NCBI GenBank assembly: GCA_047620825.1
Contig: JBLHOC010000098.1
Span: 1-11,669 of the forward strand
Direction of reading: 5' to 3'
Length of the DNA stretch: 11,669 nucleotides
Origin: UBA987 sp047620825
GTDB taxonomy: Bacteria; Bacteroidota; Bacteroidia; NS11-12g; UBA9320
Shown here: piece after piece, positions 1 through 6,532 of the stretch
Layout of the letters: the number at the start of each line of letters is the position of its first letter
Numbering within the stretch: the first letter of the stretch is position 1
Made by a program: the position numbers and the translations under genes
The notes under the pieces: generated by a model
Database searches by the model: none
What the model was told of the DNA's origin: nothing
Seen by the model: only the letters and a program-made list of their open reading frames with translations

Positions 1-135
1 CCAGTTTTCTTCATGGATAACCTCACCGTCATTTTCTGTGATCAACTGTCTGAAGCTTGCAATGGCATCGTCCATTTGTTTTTCAGACAGTACGGGTGTT
101 AAAATAATCACAGACTCATACTGTTTCTTTTCCAT
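1..135 (-). CDS. rpsF: 30S ribosomal protein S6, N-terminal part (runs off the left edge)
   Basis: Reading the minus strand from the ATG at 133-135 gives 45 residues starting MEKKQYESVIILTPVLSE and ending HEENW at the window edge. This is the beta1-alpha1-beta2 half of ribosomal protein S6: the YE-x-V-x-I-L-x-P first strand, then an acidic helix, then the G-E-V-x-x-x-E-x-W strand that leads into the family's conserved region. S6 binds 16S rRNA with S18 in the small-subunit platform. About half of the usual 100-130 residues are visible. The start is fixed by family alignment and by a promoter about 28 bases upstream. There is no Shine-Dalgarno; the leader is A/T-rich, as usual in Bacteroidota. 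The downstream partners (commonly rpsR and rplI) would lie outside the window. Confidence 0.93.
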   Translation of the reverse strand, partial: MEKKQYESVIILTPVLSEKQMDDAIASFRQLITENDGEVIHEENW

Positions 136-162
136 TTTATTTTTTAAAAAATTAAAAGTCGG

Positions 163-193
163 CAAAAATACCTTTTTAAGCCTTTATAATCAA
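163..193 (-). promoter_or_regulatory. Bacteroidota-type promoter for rpsF
   Basis: On the minus strand TTG (complement of 191-193) is followed by a 20-base spacer and TATTTTTG (complement of 163-170), a full match to the -7 consensus TAnnTTTG used by the primary sigma factor of Bacteroidota. Transcription would start roughly 5-8 bases beyond it, leaving a leader of about 20 bases before the rpsF ATG. The element lies in the 130-base gap after yraN, so rpsF probably has its own promoter. Confidence 0.7.
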
Positions 194-265
194 CTCTTTT
201 TAGAAATGGATTTGCTGAATTATTTCTATAACTATTTCTTGTACTGTTTCTTCATAAAATGCGAC

Positions 266-631
266 CTATCCCATTGGCCAAAATGCATCTTCAAAGTGCA
301 TAATATTAATTCGTTTATCAACGATTAGAATGGCTATAATGTCAAACCGTATGTGCTTAGTTGATTGATGTTTAACGCAATAGGCTTCAGAAGCATCAAA
401 CAACATGTTCTCCTGTTTTTTTGAAACAAAGCTTTCAGGGTATCCATATTTTAAACTACTACGGGTTTTAACTTCTATGAAAAGAAGCCATTCACTAGAT
501 TCCGCGATTATGTCAATTTCAGCCCTACCAATTCTATAATTACGGAATAGAATAGATAGCCCTTTTTGTTTAAGGAAGTTTATAGCAATGTCTTCCCCTT
601 TTTGACCTAGATGTTGTTGCGCCGTTTTCAT
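266..631 (-). CDS. YraN/UPF0102 family nuclease-like protein
   Basis: The 121-residue product matches the YraN (UPF0102) family, which has a restriction-endonuclease-like fold. Visible landmarks are the N-terminal LGQKGEDIAINFL helix, R-x-G-R-A-E-I-D-I-I at about residues 33-42 (Asp40 as a probable catalytic acid) and F-I-E-V-K-T-R at 51-57 (the E-x-K of the PD-(D/E)XK core), then the K-x-x-x-x-x-x-A-x-x-Y helix. Length is normal for the family. The cellular role is not settled; it is usually annotated as a putative endonuclease. The ATG at 629-631 is preferred because the family begins just before LGxxGE; an in-frame ATG at 661 would add ten residues without family support. It lies 66 bases downstream of the amidohydrolase stop on the same strand with no obvious terminator between, so co-transcription is likely. 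Confidence 0.88.
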   Translation of the reverse strand: MKTAQQHLGQKGEDIAINFLKQKGLSILFRNYRIGRAEIDIIAESSEWLLFIEVKTRSSLKYGYPESFVSKKQENMLFDASEAYCVKHQSTKHIRFDIIAILIVDKRINIMHFEDAFWPMG

Positions 632-697
632 ACAAAATGTTTGTTGCAAATTGCAGCGCATTCAACTCATCCAGCGACATCACTCTTTCTATGGTGC

Positions 698-1888
698 TTA
701 TGATTCTCCCAACTCCCTTATAGCCATATAAGCCATCAATCCAGCGCCTACTTTTAACGCGGATTCGTCTATGTCAAATGTCGGCGTATGCAACATTGAA
801 GTAATTCCTTTGGATTCATTTCGAATCCCCAACCTATAAAAGCAACTTGGAACCTCTTGAGAAAAATAGGCGAAGTCTTCACCAGCAGGCCAAATTTCAA
901 GTGCTTCAACATTTTCTGCCCCTAAATATGCCACTGCAGCTTGGTATGCCGTTTCGGTTTTGGCTTCGTCATTGTATAAGAATGGATACCCTTTTCTTAC
1001 TTCTACGTCACATGTTGCACCAAATGATTCTGTAATTTGAGTCACTACCTGTTTGATTTTATCGTGTGCTTCCATACGCCATGTTTCATCAAAGGTGCGG
1101 AATGTGCCTTCCATTTCAACTTTGTCAGGGATAATGTTGGTAGCACCAAGACCAATGATTTTGCCTATGCTTAAAACACTTGGCATAGCCGGTTTTGCAA
1201 ATCGACTCACAATAAGTTGTAGGCCTGAAATTACTTGTGCCGAAATTGCAATTGGATCAATGTTCATATGAGGATGTGCCCCATGTCCACCTTTTCCATG
1301 AATGGTGATATAAATTTCGTCTGCGCTGGCCATATATAAACCTTTCCGAAAACCCACTTTTCCTGCGTCAATTAAAGGCATTACGTGTTGACCAATCATG
1401 GCGTCTACTTTGGGATTGGTAAGCACCCCTTCCTTTATCATGATGGAGGCACCCCCAGGTAATTTCTCCTCACCAGGTTGAATAACCAGTTTGATTGTCC
1501 CTTCGAATTGGTCTTTTAACTCATGTAATATATGTGCAGCTCCTAATAGACTGCTCGTATGTACATCATGTCCACAGGCGTGCATAACACCGGGGTTTTG
1601 TGAAACATATGTGGTGTTGTTTTCTTCATGTATTGGTAATGCGTCAATATCTGCTCTTAAAGCAACTGTTTTACGCTCGGGATTTTTACCATGAATTAAA
1701 GCAATCAAACCAGTGTTGGCGCAGGGTTTAATATCGGTAATTCCGATTTTCTCCAAATAGGCCTTAATTCTTTTTTGCGTCTCAAATTCCTGAAATGAAA
1801 GCTCTGGATTCTGATGCATCTCTCTCCTGAACAGTCTGATATCCTCAAATATGTTTTCAGAAAGCGCTTTGATTTGCTCTTTTAGCAT
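698..1888 (-). CDS. M20 (M20D-type) metal-dependent amidohydrolase / N-acyl-amino-acid hydrolase
   Basis: A 396-residue, full-length member of the M20 peptidase/amidohydrolase family (hippurate hydrolase, N-acetyl-L-amino acid and IAA-amino acid hydrolases). The metal site is visible: H103-A-C105-G-H107-D, PGEE at 138-141, H168 in GQHVMP and H367 in LHTPTFDID. The dimerisation (lid) domain with GKGGHGAHPH spans about 190-310. The Cys105 ligand marks the M20D branch rather than the aminoacylase/ArgE branch. No signal peptide is seen, so it is probably cytoplasmic and hydrolyses an amide bond of N-acylated amino acids or short peptides; the substrate cannot be read from sequence. It is divergent from dnaG across 93 bases. 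A -7-like element ends four bases before its ATG. Confidence 0.93.
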   Translation of the reverse strand: MLKEQIKALSENIFEDIRLFRREMHQNPELSFQEFETQKRIKAYLEKIGITDIKPCANTGLIALIHGKNPERKTVALRADIDALPIHEENNTTYVSQNPGVMHACGHDVHTSSLLGAAHILHELKDQFEGTIKLVIQPGEEKLPGGASIMIKEGVLTNPKVDAMIGQHVMPLIDAGKVGFRKGLYMASADEIYITIHGKGGHGAHPHMNIDPIAISAQVISGLQLIVSRFAKPAMPSVLSIGKIIGLGATNIIPDKVEMEGTFRTFDETWRMEAHDKIKQVVTQITESFGATCDVEVRKGYPFLYNDEAKTETAYQAAVAYLGAENVEALEIWPAGEDFAYFSQEVPSCFYRLGIRNESKGITSMLHTPTFDIDESALKVGAGLMAYMAIRELGES

Positions 1889-1892
1889 GATA

Positions 1893-1900
1893 CAAAGTTA
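1893..1900 (-). promoter_or_regulatory. -7 element (TAACTTTG) directly upstream of the M20 amidohydrolase start
   Basis: The complement of these bases reads TAACTTTG, an exact TAnnTTTG match. Only TATC separates it from the ATG, so transcription would start at or beside the start codon. No TTG lies at the preferred 19-22 base spacing; the nearest is 27 bases upstream, which weakens the call. Confidence 0.45.
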
Positions 1901-1944
1901 AAAAATGAATTGAGATGAAGACGACCACAAACTGCATTGTTTCA

Positions 1945-1976
1945 TTGAATGGATTGCTAAAACTTTCATTACTTTG
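1945..1976 (+). promoter_or_regulatory. Putative dnaG promoter abutting the start codon
   Basis: TTG at 1945-1947, a 21-base spacer, then TTACTTTG at 1969-1976, one mismatch from TAnnTTTG. The GTG start of dnaG is only five bases further on, so the mRNA would have little or no leader. It lies head-to-head with the amidohydrolase element in the same 93-base intergenic region. Confidence 0.5.
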
Positions 1977-1981
1977 CCTTA

Positions 1982-3922
1982 GTGATTAGACAAAGTACCA
2001 TAGATCAGATTTTTTCAGCAGCAGCAGTTGATGAAGTGGTTGGTGATTATGTGAAACTAAAGCGTTCAGGTAGTGGTTTAGGTGGACTTTGCCCTTTTCA
2101 CAATGAAAAGTCGCCTTCTTTTAAAGTCAGTCCTAGTTTAGGTATCTACAAATGTTTTGGATGTGGTAGAGGTGGGAACGTGATCGATTTCGTTATGGAA
2201 ATCGAAAAAATGAATTATCCTGAAGCCTTAAGACACCTGGCCTCTAAATATCATATCGAAATTGATGAGGAGTATGGAAATAAGGAGGAGCTTACAGAAC
2301 AAGTCAAGCTTAGAGAAGGTTTATTTGCCGCACTCGAATTTGCTAAAAACTATTTTCATCAAAATCTACATGATGATGAGGAAGGCCGTTCAGTTGGATA
2401 TTCTTATTTTAAGGAAAGAGGTTTAACAGATCAAACGATAGAGTCTTTTGGGCTGGGATATGGTAAAAACAGCTGGGAAATATTTTGTGGTCTAGCCAAA
2501 GAGGCTGGATATGATGAAGATATTTTAGTCAAAGCTGGATTGATTAAAGAACGTAATAGAACCGAGGAACAACAAGGTGAGGTCAGTTATTATGATGCTT
2601 ATCGGGAGCGGGTTATGTTTCCAATCCATAACATCGGAGGAAAGGTTGTTGGTTTCGGAGGAAGACAATTAACAAACGACAAAAAGAGTCCTAAATATAT
2701 CAACTCACCTGAAAACGAGGTTTACCATAAATCAGGTGTTTTGTATGGTTTGTTTCAAGCCAAAAAAGCAATAAGAACAGCCGAAACAGTTTATTTGGTT
2801 GAAGGGTATTTGGATGTGCTCATGCTCGTTCAAAGTGGTATTGAAAACGTAGTCGCTACGAGTGGAACTGCTTTAACAACGGATCAAGTCAAATTAATAA
2901 AGCGGTTTTCAGAAAATGTCACCATGTTATTTGATGGTGATTCGGCAGGTATAAAAGCTGCAATACGTGGTGTTGATTTGTTACTTGAAGGCGGACTCAA
3001 CGTTAATGTGGTTGTGTTCCCAGAAGGGGAAGATCCAGATTCATACTGTAGAAAGCTGGGAGGAGCAGGGCTAAGTGAGTTTATTTCAACCGAACAAAAA
3101 GATTTTGTTCGGTTTAAAACAGAAGTTTTATTAGAGGAAAAAGGCGGCGATTCTGTTGGCTTAAGCGAAACTGCTCGAGAAGTAGTGGCCAGTATTGTGA
3201 AAATACCAGACCCGTTAAAAAGAAACGCTTTTATTAAGCAGGTCGCAAACTTGCTGAAGTTCGATGAGGAATTGCTGATGGCTGAGGCCAAGCGAATTCG
3301 AAATGCGGCGACCACAGCATTTAATAGAAAGTCTCCCCGGTCTGGTGATCAGACTAGTTTTATCGAACCAGTGCCGATAGTAACTCCTGAAATAACGGAA
3401 GACACACTAAGTAAAGAACAAGCCATCATCGAATCATTAATTCTTTTCAGTCAAGAGCCATATGATGAAGAAGTTGATATGGCTGGATTTATTTTTAGCG
3501 AATTGGAAGAGGATGGGTATGGGTTTGAAGATCCAGAATTTGCTGAGTGTATTGAACAAGCTAAAGAATATTATACATTCAATGATGCATTGGATGAGGC
3601 GTTTTTCACAAAGCACAGGGTCTTAGGTAAAATCGCGGCTAGTGTGTTGTCAGTCAAATACGAGTTGAGTCCGGTTTGGTTAGAAACGCATGAGATTTAT
3701 GTAAAACCAGATTCAGAAAACTATGTCCAAGTGGTCATTGACAATCTCAATTATTTGAAATTATACAAATTGAGTAAAGTCTATGTTAAGGCCATGAAGC
3801 AACTGGAAGAGGCTGACAATGAGGATGATTCTAAAATTGTACAAGCTCGGATTATGAAACTTGCCGAGATAAGAAAGACAATAACCGAAAAACTCGGTAT
3901 CGAAGGCGCTATACCTGAATAA
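1982..3922 (+). CDS. dnaG: DNA primase DnaG
   Basis: A 646-residue bacterial replicative primase that makes RNA primers at the fork for DNA polymerase III in partnership with the replicative helicase. Domains in order: a CHC2 zinc-binding domain with C37-P-F-H40 and C58-F-G-C61 followed by GRGGNVIDF; the RNA polymerase core N-lobe to about 265, containing ERVMFPI and the GFGGR loop; the Toprim domain with E274-GYLD278, D318-G-D320 and a later acidic EGEDPD at 348-353; and a diverged C-terminal helicase-interaction region from about 470. Length is typical. The start is GTG, chosen because DnaG proteins begin just before the I-D-x-I-F helix and no ATG lies upstream. The zinc ligands are all present. 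It is a single gene, divergent from the amidohydrolase, and ends seven bases before a terminator hairpin. Confidence 0.97.
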   Translation: MIRQSTIDQIFSAAAVDEVVGDYVKLKRSGSGLGGLCPFHNEKSPSFKVSPSLGIYKCFGCGRGGNVIDFVMEIEKMNYPEALRHLASKYHIEIDEEYGNKEELTEQVKLREGLFAALEFAKNYFHQNLHDDEEGRSVGYSYFKERGLTDQTIESFGLGYGKNSWEIFCGLAKEAGYDEDILVKAGLIKERNRTEEQQGEVSYYDAYRERVMFPIHNIGGKVVGFGGRQLTNDKKSPKYINSPENEVYHKSGVLYGLFQAKKAIRTAETVYLVEGYLDVLMLVQSGIENVVATSGTALTTDQVKLIKRFSENVTMLFDGDSAGIKAAIRGVDLLLEGGLNVNVVVFPEGEDPDSYCRKLGGAGLSEFISTEQKDFVRFKTEVLLEEKGGDSVGLSETAREVVASIVKIPDPLKRNAFIKQVANLLKFDEELLMAEAKRIRNAATTAFNRKSPRSGDQTSFIEPVPIVTPEITEDTLSKEQAIIESLILFSQEPYDEEVDMAGFIFSELEEDGYGFEDPEFAECIEQAKEYYTFNDALDEAFFTKHRVLGKIAASVLSVKYELSPVWLETHEIYVKPDSENYVQVVIDNLNYLKLYKLSKVYVKAMKQLEEADNEDDSKIVQARIMKLAEIRKTITEKLGIEGAIPE

Positions 3923-3950
3923 AAAAAGCCGCAATAAATGCGGCTCTTTC
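3921..3950. terminator. Bidirectional terminator between dnaG and the haem lipoprotein gene
   Basis: AGCCGCA at 3927-3933 pairs with TGCGGCT at 3939-3945 around an ATAAA loop (7-bp stem). An unbroken A-run at 3921-3927 becomes the T-tract in the minus direction, and a short CTTTC follows in the plus direction. The shape is better for the minus-strand gene ending at 3973 but should also serve dnaG, whose TAA overlaps the A-run. Confidence 0.8.
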
Positions 3951-3972
3951 ATATAAAATATTTTGAGTCTTA

Positions 3973-4347
3973 TTAAATTTCAGGAAAACTTGTTTTCTCC
4001 CAACATTCTAATTGCTGAATGATATCATCACCCAGTTTTGCTCCGCCTTTTGGCATAGGTTCAACGCCATTAGCATGTTTTATCGCACCTAAAAAATTAG
4101 CTTTTTCTGCGGCAGTCTTCACTTCGTTAAAGGTACCTAGCTTAAATCCACCAGCTGAAACCGCATGACAAGATGCTGTGTTACACGATACATCCATAAT
4201 CGCTTTGACATGACCGTTATATGTAATCGCTATACTGTCACATAATTCTTGAGGTTGATTGTTTGTGGTAATTGGCGTTTCGTCATCTTTACAACTGTAT
4301 AAAAGTAAAGTAGTGGCGCAAATAGAAAATAATACTGTTTTCTTCAT
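3973..4347 (-). CDS. Small lipoprotein with a cytochrome c-like CX4CH haem motif
   Basis: A 124-residue protein. Residues 1-19 are a lipoprotein signal peptide: MKK, then a hydrophobic stretch, then the lipobox L-Y-S-C19. A short acidic, Thr/Asn-rich linker follows. The remainder resembles a mono-haem cytochrome c domain: C55-NTAS-C60-H61 is a CX4CH rather than the standard CXXCH motif, and EPM98PKGGAKLGDD with IIQQLECW resembles the Met-ligand segment and C-terminal helix of c-type cytochromes. Two further cysteines (C36, C115) could form a disulfide. It would be anchored in the periplasmic or outer-membrane leaflet and carry or sense electrons; the partner is unknown. The ATG at 4345-4347 is chosen over an in-frame ATG at 4422 because the signal peptide starts there. 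It lies 80 bases downstream of the ABC ATPase gene, with its own promoter-like sequence. Confidence 0.82.
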   Translation of the reverse strand: MKKTVLFSICATTLLLYSCKDDETPITTNNQPQELCDSIAITYNGHVKAIMDVSCNTASCHAVSAGGFKLGTFNEVKTAAEKANFLGAIKHANGVEPMPKGGAKLGDDIIQQLECWEKTSFPEI

Positions 4348-4367
4348 TCTGTTTCTTTCTTGAACAA

Positions 4368-4399
4368 CAAAAATATAAATATTTATGCAAATTCTACAA
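4368..4399 (-). promoter_or_regulatory. Putative promoter for the haem lipoprotein gene
   Basis: On the minus strand TTG (complement of 4397-4399), a 21-base spacer and TATTTTTG (complement of 4368-4375) form a full consensus match, 20 bases before the ATG. This suggests the gene can be transcribed independently of the upstream ABC ATPase gene. Confidence 0.6.
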
Positions 4400-4427
4400 G
4401 CCATTTTTCGGGGCAGTGTCACAAAAA

Positions 4428-5111
4428 TTATATAATAGAGTCTCTTTTGATAATATGATTATTGGCACAATTGAAAATAGTACCAGGGTACTTATTAATA
4501 AGTCGGTAGTCGTGTGTTGCCATTAAAATTGTGGTGCCTTTGTCTGTAATATCATGTAGCAATTTCATGATGTCGTCTGATACGTCCGGGTCCAAATTTC
4601 CCGTCGGCTCGTCTGCTAAAATAACAGTAGGGTTGTTTAATAATGCTCTGGCTATCACTATACGTTGTTGCTCGCCTCCTGATAATTCATGAGGCATCTT
4701 GTAATCCTTTGTTGACAATCCAACCAAATCTAAAACTTCCATAACTCGATTGGACATCGCTTTTTTGTCTTTCCAGTTTGTCGCTTTCAATACAAATAGG
4801 AGATTGTCTAATACGTTACGATCTGATAACAATTGAAAGTCCTGAAAAACGATTCCGATTTTTCGTCTGAGTAGTGGTAATGATCTGCGGTCTAAACCCG
4901 TCAAGTCCATGTCTGCCACCTTGCCTGTGCCCTCTCGTAGCGGTAATTCACCGTATAAGGTTTTGAGTAAACTGGATTTGCCACTTCCTGTTTTGCCTAT
5001 TAAGTAAGCAAACTCAGATTTATGTAATTCCAGTTGGACGTCATGCAAAACCAACGTGTTGTTGGTTTGAAATATAAACGCATTTGATAGCGTAACAATG
5101 GTTTCAGACAT
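4428..5111 (-). CDS. ftsE: FtsE-like ABC transporter ATP-binding protein
   Basis: A 227-residue ABC ATPase with every motif present: Walker A GKTGSGKS (39-46), Q-loop Gln90 in VFQDF, signature LSGGEQQR (143-150), Walker B ILADEP with catalytic Glu168, D-loop GNLD and H-loop His200. Its size, the lack of extra domains and segments such as RRKIGIVFQDFQLL and ADEPTGNLDP place it in the FtsE/LolD/MacB group, with FtsE the best fit. FtsE works with the membrane protein FtsX at the division site to control peptidoglycan hydrolases. No ftsX is adjacent here: the 5' side is a divergent intergenic region and the 3' side is the haem lipoprotein. LolD or another small exporter ATPase remains possible. 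An exact TAAATTTG element ends four bases before the ATG. Confidence 0.85.
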   Translation of the reverse strand: MSETIVTLSNAFIFQTNNTLVLHDVQLELHKSEFAYLIGKTGSGKSSLLKTLYGELPLREGTGKVADMDLTGLDRRSLPLLRRKIGIVFQDFQLLSDRNVLDNLLFVLKATNWKDKKAMSNRVMEVLDLVGLSTKDYKMPHELSGGEQQRIVIARALLNNPTVILADEPTGNLDPDVSDDIMKLLHDITDKGTTILMATHDYRLINKYPGTIFNCANNHIIKRDSII

Positions 5112-5115
5112 GGCG

Positions 5116-5123
5116 CAAATTTA
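5116..5123 (-). promoter_or_regulatory. -7 element (TAAATTTG) directly upstream of the ftsE-like gene
   Basis: The complement reads TAAATTTG, an exact TAnnTTTG match, followed by CGCC and the ATG. No TTG at usable spacing was found. If active, the transcript would be leaderless or nearly so, as for the amidohydrolase gene and dnaG. Confidence 0.4.
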
Positions 5124-5164
5124 ACAGAATTGGAAAGCCATGGATGATAAAAAGAAATGTCACA

Positions 5165-5202
5165 AAAACCATATTGGGAATATATTTTCCCAATATGGTT
5201 TT
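5165..5202. repeat. Perfect 16-bp inverted repeat with 6-base loop
   Basis: AAAACCATATTGGGAA (5165-5180) and TTCCCAATATGGTTTT (5187-5202) are exact reverse complements around a TATATT loop. The outer A/T runs give it the form of a bidirectional intrinsic terminator. However, it lies between two divergent genes, 53 bases upstream of ftsE and about 60 bases before the first array gene, where no transcript should end. It could be an attenuator or leader hairpin, an operator, or the terminator of an unseen small transcript. A TATTTTG string just after it (5210-5216) is a weak -7 candidate for the array. Confidence 0.75.
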
Positions 5203-5283
5203 ATTTAAATATTTTGTATTATTTTTTCCCCGTGATACTCCGGTACACAGAACTACTATAATGACGAAATTACTAAAAATACT

Positions 5284-5802
5284 ATGCTTTGCATTTGCAA
5301 CCTGACTTGGGTATCTGCTCAAAGTTTAGGGAATGGTATTTCAGTTAGCATCCCATCTCTTTTTTTAGTGGCAATTCGTGGCGCAACCAACACCGATATA
5401 TCTTTAGGGTTAAACGGTCCAGCGGAAGCAGGTTTGGAAGCAACCAACACTGCCGATAGTACTATGTGGATCAACTATTCCTTTTTGAAAGGGAAATACT
5501 CCAAAACCAAAAGCGACGTATACGTAAAAATAGGAGCAGGAACTGTTCCCTCTGGAATGGCTTTAAAAGTACGAGCTAAATCGAGCTCAAGTCATGGAAA
5601 AGGGAATAAGGGTGTGCCACTCGGTGAAATAACTTTAACAAGTTCAGACCAGAAAATTATTCAAAATATCAAATCATCACATACAGGTAAAGGATGGGGT
5701 AAAGGTCACAATTTGGTGTATAGTTTAGACTTAACCAACTACAACATAGTCAATTACACCAGCCCTGCTGTATTAACCATTACATATACCGTAATAGATT
5801 AA
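5284..5802 (+). CDS. Array paralogue 1: predicted secreted beta-rich protein, signal peptide out of frame
   Basis: Family not recognised. The mature part, from about VSAQSLGNG onward, is intact and aligns by eye with the two downstream genes: an I-P-S-L-x-L-V-x-I strand, G-P-A-E-A-G-L, S-x-M-W-I-N-Y-S, Y-V-K-I, V-P-S-G-M-A-L-K-V-x-A, I-I-Q-N-I-K-S and a closing L-T-I-T-Y-T-V-I-D. Alternating hydrophobic residues and many Gly/Ser/Thr suggest a beta-sandwich. The 172-residue reading starts at ATG 5284, but its MLCICNLTWVSAQ leader lacks a positively charged N-terminus. A much better signal peptide start (ATG 5261, MTKLLKILCFAFAT) lies in another frame and meets TGA at 5303-5305. A single lost base would explain this, so the gene may be non-functional or switchable. 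The Cys in the SCYTG-like motif of the other copies is Ser-His here. Confidence 0.6.
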   Translation: MLCICNLTWVSAQSLGNGISVSIPSLFLVAIRGATNTDISLGLNGPAEAGLEATNTADSTMWINYSFLKGKYSKTKSDVYVKIGAGTVPSGMALKVRAKSSSSHGKGNKGVPLGEITLTSSDQKIIQNIKSSHTGKGWGKGHNLVYSLDLTNYNIVNYTSPAVLTITYTVID

Positions 5803-5844
5803 ATCCTTCTTGATTTCGTATATTCCTGACAAACGTCGCGATCG

Positions 5845-6416
5845 TTGTCAAAGTTGAGTAGATTTTTCTTGGTCCTTATTGGACTTTTTTATGTGTCCAC
5901 AGTCGTGGCTCATTCAACTTCGTTACCAAATTCTTCATCAGCACATGCTTTAAGTATTGATGTGCCTCAAGTAAGCCTTGTAAACGTTATTGGACCACAA
6001 ACACTCAGTTTACGTTTTCTTGCGCCATTAGAAGCTGGAAATTCGATTGCCTCAAACACGTCTGATTCTAGTTCTTGGCTGAACTACAGCTTTATTAAAG
6101 GTGGAATAAGTCGTCCTGAAAATCACATTTATGCCAAAATTGTAAATGGCTTTGTCCGATTTGGAACCGTGTTGACCGTCTATGCTAAACCATATGTAGG
6201 CGTTGGTCTAGGAGGTTTAGGAATTCCAACAGGTCTGGTCCAATTAGGTGCTATAGAACAACGCGTCATTCAAAACATTTCTTCTTGTTTTACTGTGCAG
6301 GCATTGGTAATGGACATCAGTTGGTTTACGGCTTAGCTTTGTCGCACAATTCGTATAATAGCCTAGATTTCGAACAGTCTCAGCAAGTCTCTGTTTTATA
6401 TACCATTTCCGATTAA
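5845..6416 (+). pseudogene. Array paralogue 2: frameshifted copy of the secreted beta-rich family
   Basis: Translation from TTG 5845 gives a good signal peptide (MSKLSRFFLVLIGLF, then VSTVVAHS) and then the family landmarks L-S-I-D-V-P-Q-V-S-L, A-P-L-E-A-G, S-S-W-L-N-Y-S, I-Y-A-K and V-I-Q-N-I-S-S-C-F-T. After the ACT codon at 6292-6294 the frame runs VQALVMDIS to a premature TAG at 6334-6336. Moving to the frame with codons starting at 6297 restores GAGIGNGHQLVYGLAL and then YNSLDF up to VSVLYTISD with TAA at 6414-6416, matching paralogue 3 closely. One base has evidently been lost between 6294 and 6295. The truncated product has 163 residues instead of about 190. It starts 42 bases after paralogue 1, probably in the same transcript. 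A sequencing error is the alternative. Confidence 0.8.
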
Positions 6417-6447
6417 TAGCTTCTCGATATGGGAATTAATTAACATG

Positions 6448-6460
6448 AGTCAAGTTGACT
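6448..6460. repeat. Palindrome AGTCAA-G-TTGACT
   Basis: Perfect 6-bp half-sites around one base. The same hexamer occurs inverted in a second palindrome 72 bases downstream. It could be a binding site for a dimeric regulator; the sites are short and chance cannot be excluded. Confidence 0.35.
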
Positions 6461-6532
6461 TATATCAATCTATAAGCAAACTATTAACAGTTTAAATTAC
6501 AGGTGGTCAGTCGTTTATGTCTTTATCGACAA

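Noticed and set aside
38..328. 96-codon plus-strand open frame at the left end
   Set aside because: It is antisense to rpsF, its promoter and the end of yraN; the low-complexity Phe/Tyr-rich product reflects A/T-rich DNA.
2884..3315. 143-codon minus-strand open frame inside dnaG
   Set aside because: It lies wholly within the Toprim and following region of dnaG, whose plus-strand motifs are unambiguous; the Ser/Asn-rich antisense product resembles nothing.
5165..5202. Terminal inverted repeats of a mobile element around the paralogue array
   Set aside because: The two arms are adjacent with a 6-base loop, no matching repeat was seen after 7219, and no transposase or target-site duplication is present.
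5104..5322. 72-codon minus-strand open frame spanning the ftsE start and the inverted repeat
   Set aside because: It overlaps the ftsE N-terminus, runs through the hairpin and antisense to paralogue 1, and has no promoter or family motif.
6286..6416. Programmed ribosomal frameshift in paralogue 2
   Set aside because: There is no slippery heptamer or strong downstream hairpin at the junction; a lost base explains the data more simply, and paralogue 3 encodes the same region in one frame.
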